A stretch of DNA of 64,000 nt from Pseudomaricurvus hydrocarbonicus (GTDB lineage Bacteria > Pseudomonadota > Gammaproteobacteria > Pseudomonadales > Cellvibrionaceae): assembly GCF_011602365.1 (NCBI RefSeq), contig NZ_JAAONZ010000001.1, forward strand, positions 186,001 to 250,000, written 5' to 3'. A program made the position numbers and the translations under genes. Under the pieces are notes generated by a model. That model saw only the letters and a program-made list of their open reading frames with translations. It was not told the DNA's origin and searched no databases. Below are positions 18,351 to 27,054 of this stretch, one piece after another (the first letter of the stretch is position 1; every line of letters begins with the position of its first letter).

Positions 18351-19529
18351 TCAGAAAGAAGCTTCAGCCGTCAACCAAACTTTATCGGTATCGGCACCAA
18401 AATCGTCAGCCGAATAATCCGAATACTTGAGGCTCAACCCCAATGGGCCAAATTTTTTCGCGACCACGAAGCCCACCTCGGAACCCAGAGAATCCATACC
18501 GGATGCCGATGAATCATCGGATTCCAGAGTGTGGTACACCAACGACAATTTCACCCCACCGAGTACCGTGGTCGCCGAGGCGTACAGATCTTCGATACCA
18601 CCGACGATGTTACCGGAACCACCGCCCAGGAATTTATCATTCCAACCCTGGAATTTATGTAAGGTGGCTAACGGAGTGATGAACTGGCCATCGGTACCAT
18701 CAGCACCCATCAGCTCATAACCCGCCGCCAGGGTGACAGCACCAACTTTGTAAGAGCCTTCGGCCAGAACGTAGTCAGCATCGTAGCTGGCGGGGTTATT
18801 CGCTGCATCCGATTGCGTGGCGTACTCCAGCGCGTATCCGAAATCGCCAGTTTTACCCGCAAAACGCAGGCCATAAGTATCGGTAGAAAAAGAGGCAACG
18901 TCTTCGTTATCAATCAGGTACGCGTACCCAGTAATGCTGCCCACTGAAAAACCGGAATATTTGGCATTGAGCAGGTAGGTATCATTTTCATTGTCACCGC
19001 GAGGATCATCTTCGCCAAAAATTCGATTGACGTTATATACGTAGGCCAGGAACACATCGGTATCGGGCAAGGATTTGTTGCTGACCGTAAAGCCATCATA
19101 AGTTTGCTCGTTCTGGCGGAAACCCACCCCACCCACAAAGCGCTGATTGTCCAACAGGATGCGCTGGCGACCATACTTCATGGTGGTGTCACCAACGGCG
19201 TAGGACACATACGCCTGGTTCACTTCGGTCCCCTCAGGATCGCCAACTCCGCCTTCAAAATCGGTTACATGGGTCACATCGTCCATTTCGATCAAACCAC
19301 CGAACCCTTTGTACGCACCCGACTTATAGGTTAACCGGGTTTTTAGAGACGTCAGGTCAACTTTATCAGCGCCATCCACATCCACCTGCTCACCCCGCAG
19401 GCGAAAATTCAGTGACACATCACCTTCAGACAAGGCTTCGTTTATGGTTTCCGCTGCCAGGCTGGGCATGGCCACACCACACGCAGCTGCGATCACAGTA
19501 GACAATACACTATTTTTGAATACTCTCAT
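18351..19529 (-). CDS. outer-membrane porin of the nitrate operon
   Basis: Secreted beta-barrel protein of 392 residues. The signal peptide (SVLSTVIAAACGVAMPSLAAE) is cut after AxA near residue 25. The mature protein alternates aromatic-rich strands with acidic, Gly/Asp-rich loops and ends in WLTAEASF, the C-terminal Phe typical of porins. It resembles the alginate-export-type barrel proteins (AlgE superfamily), but an alginate role is not indicated. It lies 97 bases after nrtD with a good Shine-Dalgarno (AGGAG), and its terminator closes the operon. I infer that it passes nitrate or other anions through the outer membrane. Confidence 0.8.
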   Translation of the reverse strand: MRVFKNSVLSTVIAAACGVAMPSLAAETINEALSEGDVSLNFRLRGEQVDVDGADKVDLTSLKTRLTYKSGAYKGFGGLIEMDDVTHVTDFEGGVGDPEGTEVNQAYVSYAVGDTTMKYGRQRILLDNQRFVGGVGFRQNEQTYDGFTVSNKSLPDTDVFLAYVYNVNRIFGEDDPRGDNENDTYLLNAKYSGFSVGSITGYAYLIDNEDVASFSTDTYGLRFAGKTGDFGYALEYATQSDAANNPASYDADYVLAEGSYKVGAVTLAAGYELMGADGTDGQFITPLATLHKFQGWNDKFLGGGSGNIVGGIEDLYASATTVLGGVKLSLVYHTLESDDSSASGMDSLGSEVGFVVAKKFGPLGLSLKYSDYSADDFGADTDKVWLTAEASF

Positions 19530-19626
19530 GGTTATCTCCTAAGTTTTAATTTTTTGCCTGAGCTTTTTTTGTTGAAAAAAATTTACGTTACTGTTTAACA
19601 CTTAATGCTTGATCAACCCGGATCGC

Positions 19627-20466
19627 TTACGCAACCGCAGATTTGTTATTCGTGGGCGGAATTTTTTTTCGGCTGATTGGCTCAATTTTCCTCTGCTTTT
19701 CGTAAAGGAACTTCAGCACCTCGGAGCGCAAGTGGATGTACACCGGATCCTCAGCCAAAGACAAGCGATCACGTGGACGCTCTAAATTGATATCCAAAAT
19801 CTCACCGACGGTCGCTGATGGACCATTGGTCATCATCACAATACGATCAGACAACAGTACGGCTTCGTCCACATCGTGAGTAATCATGATGACGGTGTTA
19901 TTCAGTTCGGCCTGAATTTCCATCAGGGAATCCTGCATGTGCGCACGGGTCAGGGCATCAAGTGCACCAAAGGGCTCATCCATCAGCAGAACTTCCGGCT
20001 GCATCGCCAGGGCACGGGCGATACCCACACGCTGCTTCATTCCCCCTGAAATCTCATCGGGACGTTTGTTGATGGCGTGATCCATGTGCACCAATTCCAG
20101 GTTGTGTTCAATCCACTCTTTTTTCTCAGCTTTGGATTTACTCTTTCCGAACACCTGATTGACCGCCAGCTCCACGTTTTCATAGGCCGTCAACCAGGGC
20201 AGCAAAGAGTGGTTCTGGAAAACGACGGCACGCTCAGGGCCGGGAGCGTTTACCTCCTTGCCGTTTAAAACCACGCCGCCTTTGGAGGCCTGATACAGTC
20301 CCGCCACCACATTGAGCACGGTAGATTTACCACATCCGGAATGCCCGATCAGGGACACGAACTCGCCTTTTTCGATTTTCAAACTGACATCGCTTAATGC
20401 CTTGAATGGCCCTTTAGGGGTTGGAAACTCCATGTCGATGTGGCTGATATCCAATAAGATGCTCAT
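19627..20466 (-). CDS. nrtD: nitrate ABC transporter ATP-binding protein
   Basis: ABC ATPase of the NrtD/TauB/SsuB group, 279 residues. Walker A GHSGCGKST, Q-loop VFQNHSLLPW, signature SGGMKQR, Walker B VLLMDEPFGALDALT and switch His in ITHDVDEA are all intact. The N-terminal IDMEFPTPKGPFKAL matches nitrate-type members. It lacks the NrtC-like fused solute-binding domain. Preceded by nrtB and nrtA on the same strand, so it powers nitrate (or nitrite/cyanate) import. Confidence 0.92.
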   Translation of the reverse strand: MSILLDISHIDMEFPTPKGPFKALSDVSLKIEKGEFVSLIGHSGCGKSTVLNVVAGLYQASKGGVVLNGKEVNAPGPERAVVFQNHSLLPWLTAYENVELAVNQVFGKSKSKAEKKEWIEHNLELVHMDHAINKRPDEISGGMKQRVGIARALAMQPEVLLMDEPFGALDALTRAHMQDSLMEIQAELNNTVIMITHDVDEAVLLSDRIVMMTNGPSATVGEILDINLERPRDRLSLAEDPVYIHLRSEVLKFLYEKQRKIEPISRKKIPPTNNKSAVA

Positions 20467-20514
20467 TGCTATTCTCCTAAAAATTCTGACTGTTTGATTT
20501 CAGTAAGCGTCTGT

Positions 20515-21513
20515 TTATCGATCCGCACTGGCTTTATCCCAGGACACATAGCGCTGTATCTGCAGCATGCCCCGATCCAATAAAAAGCCAATAAAACCGA
20601 TAACAAGAACAGCCGCCATAATTCGACTCAAAGAGTCAGAGCTTCCGTTCTGAAATTCATCCCATACAAATTTACCCAACCCCGGGTTTTGAGCCAGCAT
20701 CTCAGCTGCGATCAGCACCATCCAGGCCACACCGAATGACAGACGCATACCGGTAAAAATCATGGGAATCGAGGCGGGCAGGACAATTTTACGAACATGA
20801 GTCAATGGCGGCAGGCGCAAGACTTTACTGACGTTGACCAAATCACTGTCAATGGAAGCAACACCCACCGATGTATTGATGACCATTGGCCACAGGCAAC
20901 AGAGCGTCACGGTAATCATGGAATTCAGAAAAGACTTTGGCACCGCTGGATCCGGGGTGTCGTAAACCGCACTCACCACCATGGTCACCAGAGGTAACCA
21001 CGCCAGCGGCGAGACCGGCTTAAAGATCTGCACAATCGGGTTAACCGCAGAGTTCAACGGCCGACTCAGACCCACGGCAATCCCCAGAGGAATTGCGATG
21101 ATGGCCGCAAGCAGAAAGCCGCTGATAACAGTTACCAGACTGGTGACGATTTGATCCAGAAAAGTTTCTTTACCGGTATAGTCACGAACTTTAGACACAT
21201 AATCAGGATCCTTGGCAACTCGCGCTGCATTGCGCTTTTCCTGGCGTTCGTAAAAAGCGTCAGCTTTTTCTCGTTCCCTGACATGCTCGTCATAGAGGCT
21301 GCCAAATTGCTCAACCACAGCGGCAGGCCCCGGGAATTTCCCTAAAGAAGTATTAATATTTTGCGCCGCAACAGACCACAACAACAAAAACACCAGAACA
21401 CCCAATAGAGGGAAAACGATGATTCTGGCCAGCTCACTCGCCATGCTTTTAACACGATCAGAGCCAAGCTGACTGTCGTTAATTTTACTGAATAACGTCG
21501 TAATGGTTGTCAT
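20515..21513 (-). CDS. nrtB: nitrate ABC transporter permease
   Basis: Inner-membrane permease of the NrtB/CmpB type, 332 residues, with about six membrane helices. The binding-protein-dependent transport motif is present in LRLSFGVAWMVLIAAEMLAQNPGLG, and KVLRLPPLTHVRKIVLPASIP is the EAA-like coupling loop. An insertion-like charged stretch (YDEHVREREKADAFYERQEK) follows the first helix, as is common in proteobacterial NrtB. Good Shine-Dalgarno (GAGGA) before the ATG. Operon with nrtA and nrtD. Confidence 0.92.
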   Translation of the reverse strand: MTTITTLFSKINDSQLGSDRVKSMASELARIIVFPLLGVLVFLLLWSVAAQNINTSLGKFPGPAAVVEQFGSLYDEHVREREKADAFYERQEKRNAARVAKDPDYVSKVRDYTGKETFLDQIVTSLVTVISGFLLAAIIAIPLGIAVGLSRPLNSAVNPIVQIFKPVSPLAWLPLVTMVVSAVYDTPDPAVPKSFLNSMITVTLCCLWPMVINTSVGVASIDSDLVNVSKVLRLPPLTHVRKIVLPASIPMIFTGMRLSFGVAWMVLIAAEMLAQNPGLGKFVWDEFQNGSSDSLSRIMAAVLVIGFIGFLLDRGMLQIQRYVSWDKASADR

Positions 21514-21547
21514 GATCTGTTCCTCGTTACCTATTTAAAATTGACTC

Positions 21548-22936
21548 TTAGAGCTTGTCGCCGGTTTTCAGACCAATAGCAAACTTGTTGATGTACTCGT
21601 TTGGCTTGGAGCCGTCATACACAATGTTATCAATGAAGTGTTTCTGAGGACCACGGAAGCCATCTTCAGTAGCGAAGTCCGGAAACTCGCTGGCAGAAAT
21701 CAAACCTTCTTCGATCAAAGATTTCGCTGCGGCTTCATAAATGTCGGGACGGTAAACCTTGGCAGCCAGCTCTTTGTACCATTCATCGCTTTGATCCGTT
21801 GAAATCTGTCCCCAGCGACGCATTTGTGTCAGGTACCAGATCGCATCGGAATAATAGGGATAGGTCGCGTTGTAACGGAAGAACACGTTGAAATCAGGCA
21901 CTTCGCGCTTGTCACCTTTTTCATACTCAAAAGTGCCAGTCATGCTGTTGGCAATCACGTCGTAATCCGCGCCTACATAATTGGGTTGTGACAGAATTTT
22001 CACAGCTTCTGGACGATTGCCATTATTGTTTTCATCCAGCCACTTGGCGGCGCGAATGAGAGCACGGGTTAAACGGATAGTGGTGTTCGGGTATTTTTCG
22101 GAGAACTCTTTGGTGATACCGAAAACTTTTTCCGGATTGTCTTTCCAGATTTCGTAATCCGTGACCACTGGAACACCAATACCTTTAAAGACGGCTTGCT
22201 GATTCCATGGTTCACCCACGCAGTAACCATAGATAGTGCCGGCTTCTAACGTAGAAGGCATTTGTGGTGGTGGGGTAACGGACAACAGGGCATCCGCATT
22301 GATCTGACCAGAGGTATCACCTTTTTCCGGGGCGTAAAAACCTGGGTGAATACCGCCTGCTGCCAACCAATAGCGCAACTCATAGTTATGAGTGGATACC
22401 GGGAAGACCATACCCATGTTAAACGGCTTACCTTCTTGTTTGTACTTCTCAACCACGGGCTTTAACGCATCAGCCTTGATCGGATGCACGGGTCGACCGT
22501 CGTCCATTTTGGGAATGTTGGGTTTCATCTGCTCCCAGATTTCATTGGAAACGGTAATACCATTACCGTTCAGATCCATCGAAAAAGGCGTAATAATGTC
22601 AGCCTTGGTGCCATACCCCATGGTGGCCGCAATAGGCTGACCCGCCAGCATGTGAGCACCATCCAGGCGCCCATCAATCACACCATCAAGCAGAACTTTC
22701 CAGTTCGCCTGAGCTTCGATGGTGACGTACAAGCCTTCGTCTTCGAAATAGCCTTTTTCATACGCAATCGCAATCGGCGCCATGTCCGTCAGCTTAATGA
22801 AGCCAAACGTCAGCTCCTCTTTTTCCGGATAACCCAGCTCTTCAGCGTTAACCAGCGACACCCCCATGGATACACTGACTACGGTTGTAAACACACTTGC
22901 TTTTACGGCGCTCTTGAATGGTGTTAGCCACTTCAT
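21548..22936 (-). CDS. nrtA: nitrate ABC transporter substrate-binding protein
   Basis: Periplasmic binding protein of the NrtA/CmpA family, 462 residues. A signal peptide ([19 protein letters not shown]) is followed by [40 protein letters not shown] and [13 protein letters not shown], all typical of nitrate binders. The signal peptide distinguishes it from cytoplasmic NasS. It is the first gene of nrtA-nrtB-nrtD-porin and is preceded by an attenuator leader with two hexaloop hairpins, so its expression is probably set by an ANTAR protein. Confidence 0.93.
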   Translation of the reverse strand: MKWLTPFKSAVKASVFTTVVSVSMGVSLVNAEELGYPEKEELTFGFIKLTDMAPIAIAYEKGYFEDEGLYVTIEAQANWKVLLDGVIDGRLDGAHMLAGQPIAATMGYGTKADIITPFSMDLNGNGITVSNEIWEQMKPNIPKMDDGRPVHPIKADALKPVVEKYKQEGKPFNMGMVFPVSTHNYELRYWLAAGGIHPGFYAPEKGDTSGQINADALLSVTPPPQMPSTLEAGTIYGYCVGEPWNQQAVFKGIGVPVVTDYEIWKDNPEKVFGITKEFSEKYPNTTIRLTRALIRAAKWLDENNNGNRPEAVKILSQPNYVGADYDVIANSMTGTFEYEKGDKREVPDFNVFFRYNATYPYYSDAIWYLTQMRRWGQISTDQSDEWYKELAAKVYRPDIYEAAAKSLIEEGLISASEFPDFATEDGFRGPQKHFIDNIVYDGSKPNEYINKFAIGLKTGDKL

Positions 22937-22984
22937 AGGTGCTTCCTCTTTATGGTTAAAATCTTTTCAATGTTTTCAAACTGT

Positions 22985-23040
22985 AAAAAAAAACGCCCAT
23001 CACCCCATTGCTGACAGAATCAGTCATGGTGTGATGAGCG
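22985..23040 (-). terminator. leader terminator (attenuator) of the nrt operon
   Basis: On the minus strand CGCTCATCACACC (23040-23028) pairs with GGGGTGATGGGCG (23006-22994), 13 positions with G-U wobble, and is followed by nine T residues (22993-22985). It lies in the untranslated leader 49 bases before the nrtA ATG rather than after a gene, so it is an attenuator that must be overcome for nrt expression. Confidence 0.9.
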
Positions 23041-23052
23041 CCTTTGCCCGTA

Positions 23053-23146
23053 GAAGTTAAGCCCCGTTGCTTGACTTCCGCTGTATCTGTAACCGCTGTG
23101 TTCGCGTCTCAAACATCCCCGCCATCTCCGTTGACGGCTGAGGATG
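23053..23146 (-). promoter_or_regulatory. dual-hexaloop ANTAR-binding RNA element
   Basis: Two consecutive hairpins precede the attenuator. Hairpin 1: GCCGTC / GATGGC closing the six-base loop AACGGA (inner hairpin 23138-23121, loop 23132-23127), extended by an outer CATCC/GGATG stem (23146-23114). Hairpin 2: GAAGTCAAGC / GCTTAACTTC closing AACGGG (23078-23053, loop 23068-23063). Both loops have A at position 1 and G at position 4, the known signature of RNA bound by ANTAR proteins such as NasR, NasT and EutV. The NasT-like protein at 26128-26769 is the obvious ligand. Confidence 0.9.
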
Positions 23147-23850
23147 CTGAAATTTATTCAGTGTGCTCCAAAATAACCCGCACACGTTGTTTTGATTTCA
23201 ACAGAGATAATGCAGGGAGTGTGCCAACAATAAATTTAATCAAGAAAAACCTAAAAAACCGCCATTTTTAACCGTTTGTGCACCACTTAAAGACACAAAT
23301 ATTGAAAAGAGATCCGCAATGGCATTTAGCTCTCGAAGCAAAAAGATTGATCTCACCCAAAAACAGCACTCAGGGAGCGCCTAATTGCACCATTACTTAT
23401 CACCAATGACCGTTTTTAGCCTCTTCGATCAGAGCGGCAATCGGGAAAACCCAAAAAAACTGACGTGTCGCGTCAGACACAAGCCCACCACGAAGAGGCC
23501 ATGACCCCGTCAGAGCGGCCAGGAACCGATGAAGAAACGAACAATCGAATGGACAAACAGACTTAGGCGCAGGGTGAAACACCCCAAAAAGGAAGAAGAA
23601 AGTCGGCCAGTAACTGCCAACCGGGACGGCCTGCCCGCAGAACAAGATCTAAAAGCGATGCCGATGGATAATAGCCGCAAGGTCAGACCGGCCGAAAAGG
23701 TTCAGAGGGGTTGAAGATAGCCGCGAATGTTACAATTTAGAGGAGACAAACGGTTTACGCCCGACACACTGACAGCCGGCAGACCAAGAGCAGCTTACCC
23801 GACACCCTCACCTGGCGCGGCAGGCCGGCCATCAAGCAAACCTCAGCCGT
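23147..23850. other. nrt upstream region and spacer, no gene seen
   Basis: The part near 23200-23280 must hold the nrt promoter. A TGGCAC...TGCAT sequence at about 23209-23224 (minus) resembles a sigma-54 site, but its GG-to-GC spacing is 10 rather than 12, so I do not call it. The rest, to the end of the NIT-domain gene, shows only short open frames without protein character. Confidence 0.5.
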
Positions 23851-24672
23851 TTACTGCCAGCGCTGCTCTTTAACCAACTGATCGAATTGCTCCAGCAAGC
23901 TGTCTATAGCCGTTGTCGCCAGGGAGAAAAACTCGCCCGGCTCAATACTCGGCACATCCTGCAACAATTCATTATTAATGCAATCAATGAGCCTCCTGAC
24001 CGATGTAATCTGTTTTTCCGAATCACCGCTTTCCTTCCAGAGACGACCGGTATTTGTCTCAATTTTCTGGCACAAATGATTCAGGCGTATCTTGGAAACA
24101 CTGTCGCAATAAGAGGCTGCCGAAACACCGGTTCCTATAGCCCGGGCTTGACCGATGTATTCGGCCGCAGACAAGAGGTCACGCCAATACACGTGCAGGG
24201 GTTTACTCTTGTTGTCCTTGAGTAAATACAGATCACTCTCCTGAGCCAGGTCATCAATCAGGTACAGAACATTTTTAATCAGATGGTTGTGCTGCGACAA
24301 GCAGCTCTCAATCTTTAACGTTTGAAAATTCCCCGCCAAACGGGCCCAGTGCTGAGTAATGCCCTTCCAGCGCGGGTTGTCCTCAATATCCAGATCAATG
24401 GTGGCGATCTCCATCAAGTCGCGACTGACCTCGCGCTGCAATCTCTCGATATCCAGAATCAAGCTGGATTCGCCATTAAGATACCCACTGCACAATCCGC
24501 GGTGTTGCTGAACGTGACTCAACAGAGATCGTAAACTGGAAAGCCACTTGAGACCCCGGATTTGACGTTCTTTGCGACGGTGGCGTTTGGCAATAGAAAT
24601 GCCTGACACCACGAATGCCAACACCATGACCCCAACAATCAATGCACCAAAGGAACTCGCCACACTATTCAT
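23851..24672 (-). CDS. membrane-anchored NIT (nitrate/nitrite-sensing) domain protein
   Basis: About 273 residues. One N-terminal membrane helix (ALIVGVMVLAFVVSGISI, about residues 10-27) is followed by a basic stretch and then an all-helical domain whose opening LRSLLSHVQQHRGLCSGYLN matches the NIT domain, known from Klebsiella NasR and from chemoreceptors to bind nitrate or nitrite. No HAMP, kinase, ANTAR or methyl-accepting domain follows, so it is a sensor without output. The ATG at 24672 has GGGTGG upstream. It lies between the nrt leader and nasT; I infer that it signals to the ANTAR protein. Confidence 0.75.
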   Translation of the reverse strand: MNSVASSFGALIVGVMVLAFVVSGISIAKRHRRKERQIRGLKWLSSLRSLLSHVQQHRGLCSGYLNGESSLILDIERLQREVSRDLMEIATIDLDIEDNPRWKGITQHWARLAGNFQTLKIESCLSQHNHLIKNVLYLIDDLAQESDLYLLKDNKSKPLHVYWRDLLSAAEYIGQARAIGTGVSAASYCDSVSKIRLNHLCQKIETNTGRLWKESGDSEKQITSVRRLIDCINNELLQDVPSIEPGEFFSLATTAIDSLLEQFDQLVKEQRWQ

Positions 24673-25157
24673 AGATACCACCCTTTTGCTCAGCAGTGGG
24701 CTGAGGCATTGTCCGCAGACCCCACAACCAAAACCTTAAACAGCAATTATTATTCCATTTACTCAAGTATCTTCAAAATATTCCTGTGTTCACCCACCTG
24801 CAACGCAGCGGACAGCCTGCCCCGCGGGAACTCACCCAGGCCATTTCTGTCGCCTCCCTGGAATCGTACTTTTCCCGAATAAACCGCTCTCCATGACCAG
24901 GACACCAAGGCCCGGCAGCGCCCCGATCAGCCAGAGGGGCCGGCAAAATGTGTCCGTGCAGACCTCCCTTTCATCGCATCGCCCCAATACGATCCTCGCG
25001 GCTTAGGCGTGCACCAAGTTAACGCCCCAACCCCAAAATAATAAGTTGGCCAACTTATTGCTAAACGTAAAATATAAAAATAAGTCAACCACGTGAAAGC
25101 CCAAACGAAACACAAGCCAGGTCGACTGGCAAACAAAACAGCTAAAAGGAGAAATGC
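24673..25157. promoter_or_regulatory. divergent regulatory region with 20-bp perfect palindrome
   Basis: 485 bases between the NIT-domain gene (minus) and the P-box protein gene (plus). It contains a perfect 20-bp palindrome at 25040-25059 (arms AATAAGTTGG / CCAACTTATT), 98 bases before the plus-strand ATG and in an AT-rich setting. This is the right kind of site for a dimeric repressor or activator. No gene is seen in the interval. Confidence 0.6.
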
Positions 25158-25994
25158 ATGCTGTTCAGAAAGAGTCCGCTCAAAGTATTGACCACCGGCA
25201 CAAGCCGGGCATTAACAATCATCACGCTGCTGACCACCTCACTCTTCACCGTTGCCAGCCCCTTCAGCAGCGCAGAAATTCACTCCATGGGCGAGGCCAT
25301 TAACATTGCGGGACGACAACGGATGCTGTCGCAGCGCATTGCGCAATCCTACTTTCTAAAAGGCTTAAAACCCGACTCGCAGCGAGGCGAAACCCAGTTG
25401 CAACGAGCCATCAATGAATTTGAACGCAACCTGGAGAACCTGAAAAATTACGCACCGGCAGCCCCCATTAAATCACAAATTTTAACCGTCGAAGCCCTCT
25501 GGCGTCCCTACAAAGAATTAGCGTTAAGCCCGGCTTACAAGGGCAGCGCCGAAATCCTTTTTGAACAGAGCAACATCATCCTCAACCAAGCCCACCTGTA
25601 CGTTTCACAATTGGAAAAACTCTCGGGGACCAGCAAAGGGGAAATCATCAACCTGTCCGGACGACAGCGTATGCTCTCACAGCGGATTGCCAAAAACTTT
25701 TTAGCCTTGCGGTGGGGTGTTCAGGACGCCAAAGCCACTGAACTGCTTTATGAAGACCTGGCCGAGTATGAAAACGTCTTGTCATACCTGTCCGAAAGCG
25801 AACTCAACACTCCAGACATCAACACCCAGCTCAGTAAAGTAAAAGGGCAATTCAAGTACGCCTCAAAAGGATTTGACGGTGCCATGAGCCTGTCGGAGCA
25901 GCGTTTGATTCACGTTGTCACAGGCACCACTGACGCCATGCTGCAAGGCATGAATGTGGTGACCGGCCAATACGCCGCACTGCTTACCGACTGA
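25158..25994 (+). CDS. exported tandem PilJ/NarX-type sensor-domain protein
   Basis: 278 residues with a signal peptide or anchor (ALTIITLLTTSLFTVASPF), then two copies of the PilJ/NarX-type four-helix sensor domain (PF13675). Each opens with a P-box-like motif: INIAGRQRMLSQRIAQSYF near residue 48 and INLSGRQRMLSQRIAKNFL near 165. In NarX this motif binds nitrate. No cytoplasmic output domain follows. Excellent Shine-Dalgarno (AAGGAG) before the ATG. It sits inside the nitrate locus, divergent from the NIT gene, so it may be a periplasmic nitrate binder or accessory sensor. Confidence 0.75.
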   Translation: MLFRKSPLKVLTTGTSRALTIITLLTTSLFTVASPFSSAEIHSMGEAINIAGRQRMLSQRIAQSYFLKGLKPDSQRGETQLQRAINEFERNLENLKNYAPAAPIKSQILTVEALWRPYKELALSPAYKGSAEILFEQSNIILNQAHLYVSQLEKLSGTSKGEIINLSGRQRMLSQRIAKNFLALRWGVQDAKATELLYEDLAEYENVLSYLSESELNTPDINTQLSKVKGQFKYASKGFDGAMSLSEQRLIHVVTGTTDAMLQGMNVVTGQYAALLTD

Positions 25995-26127
25995 CAACCA
26001 TTATGCGCTGTGTCAGCCACCACTGGCTGGTACAGCGTGCACGCCATAAGCTAACGCCAAAGGCGCACGCCAAAACATTATGCCCCGCATGCAACAGGGG
26101 GAGAACCTTAAGCCCGGCAAGTCACGC

Positions 26128-26769
26128 TTATATTTTCGCAGCCCCCAGCATGGCGACCACATCTATCACGGAATCAGCCACCGCCGCCAGGGGTTGCCCC
26201 TTGTCCATCGCCATCTTGCGCAGCATGCGGTAGGCCTCTTCTTCACTCAAGCCCTGATTGCTCATCAACATGCCCTTGGCTCTGTCGACCTTCTTGCGAT
26301 CCGCCAGCTTGGTCCGCGTTGTTTCCAATTCCTGACGCAACGACAGCGTTTCTTTAAAACGTGCGGAGGCAATATTGATAATGGAGGACAGGCGATGGGG
26401 CTGAATGTCATTCACCACAAAGGCGTTGACGCCACTGGCCACTACCTGCCTGATGAGTTTGGGGGCCTCTTTTTCAGCGAACATGATGACCGGCTTGGGG
26501 CAATAGTCGCGAATCAGTTGCAATTGCTGCAGCAGCGCCTGATCAGGCGCGTCGGTGCCAATCACGAGAATATCCGGCTGGTGAGCTTCCACCTGCTTCA
26601 GAAGCTGGCCAGAGTCCTTCATTTTCAGGGCAAGTCGATAACCCGAGTCCTCCAGGCCACGTCTTAGAGCGGATGCGCGCTCAGGGTCTGCATCCAGCAA
26701 CAAAACCAGCTCTGCCTTGCTCGTAGTCTCATCCAAATGACCGGAATTCGATTTTAAATGCATCGTCAT
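26128..26769 (-). CDS. nasT: NasT-like ANTAR-domain antiterminator
   Basis: About 213 residues. A receiver-like domain (AELVLLLDADPERASALRRG) is followed by a C-terminal ANTAR domain (LADRKKVDRAKGMLMSNQG, then SEEEAYRMLRKMAM), which binds dual-hexaloop RNA and prevents termination. Where NasT proteins read PDVxLID, this one reads PDILVIGTD, so the usual phospho-acceptor Asp seems to be Gly, suggesting control by partner binding rather than phosphorylation. An upstream in-frame ATG at 26865 would add 32 residues; I prefer 26769 because NasT proteins start close to the receiver. Its likely target is the nrt leader 3 kb away. Confidence 0.85.
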   Translation of the reverse strand: MTMHLKSNSGHLDETTSKAELVLLLDADPERASALRRGLEDSGYRLALKMKDSGQLLKQVEAHQPDILVIGTDAPDQALLQQLQLIRDYCPKPVIMFAEKEAPKLIRQVVASGVNAFVVNDIQPHRLSSIINIASARFKETLSLRQELETTRTKLADRKKVDRAKGMLMSNQGLSEEEAYRMLRKMAMDKGQPLAAVADSVIDVVAMLGAAKI

Positions 26770-27054
26770 TTTCGACAATCGGTGACCCGCCCTCTCAGAG
26801 ATCCTCACAGCCAAGGCGTTGTTTGCCGGCTGCCCAATACTCTCATCAAGCCAAAAGCGTGCCATTTATGCAGTGGCCGCCCTGCCCCATTCTGATTGGG
26901 TTGCAGCGCGAGCGCCTCCTTCAGTGCACCAAAACAAGACTCATTTTGAGGCAAAATGACAATTTGACGCTTGAATATGGGGCGCTAAAAACCTGAAAAA
27001 TCGAAAAAGGCTTTCCTTGAGGCGCAGGGCGGAGGGCCATCTTGGTGCAAGCGA

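Noticed and set aside
23209-23224. Sigma-54 promoter for nrt (TGGCAC...TGCAT on the minus strand)
   Set aside because: The GG and GC elements are 10 bases apart instead of 12, so a functional -24/-12 promoter is unlikely as written.
23400-23714. Small overlapping frames between the nrt leader and the NIT gene
   Set aside because: Both strands have short frames with no ribosome site or family character.
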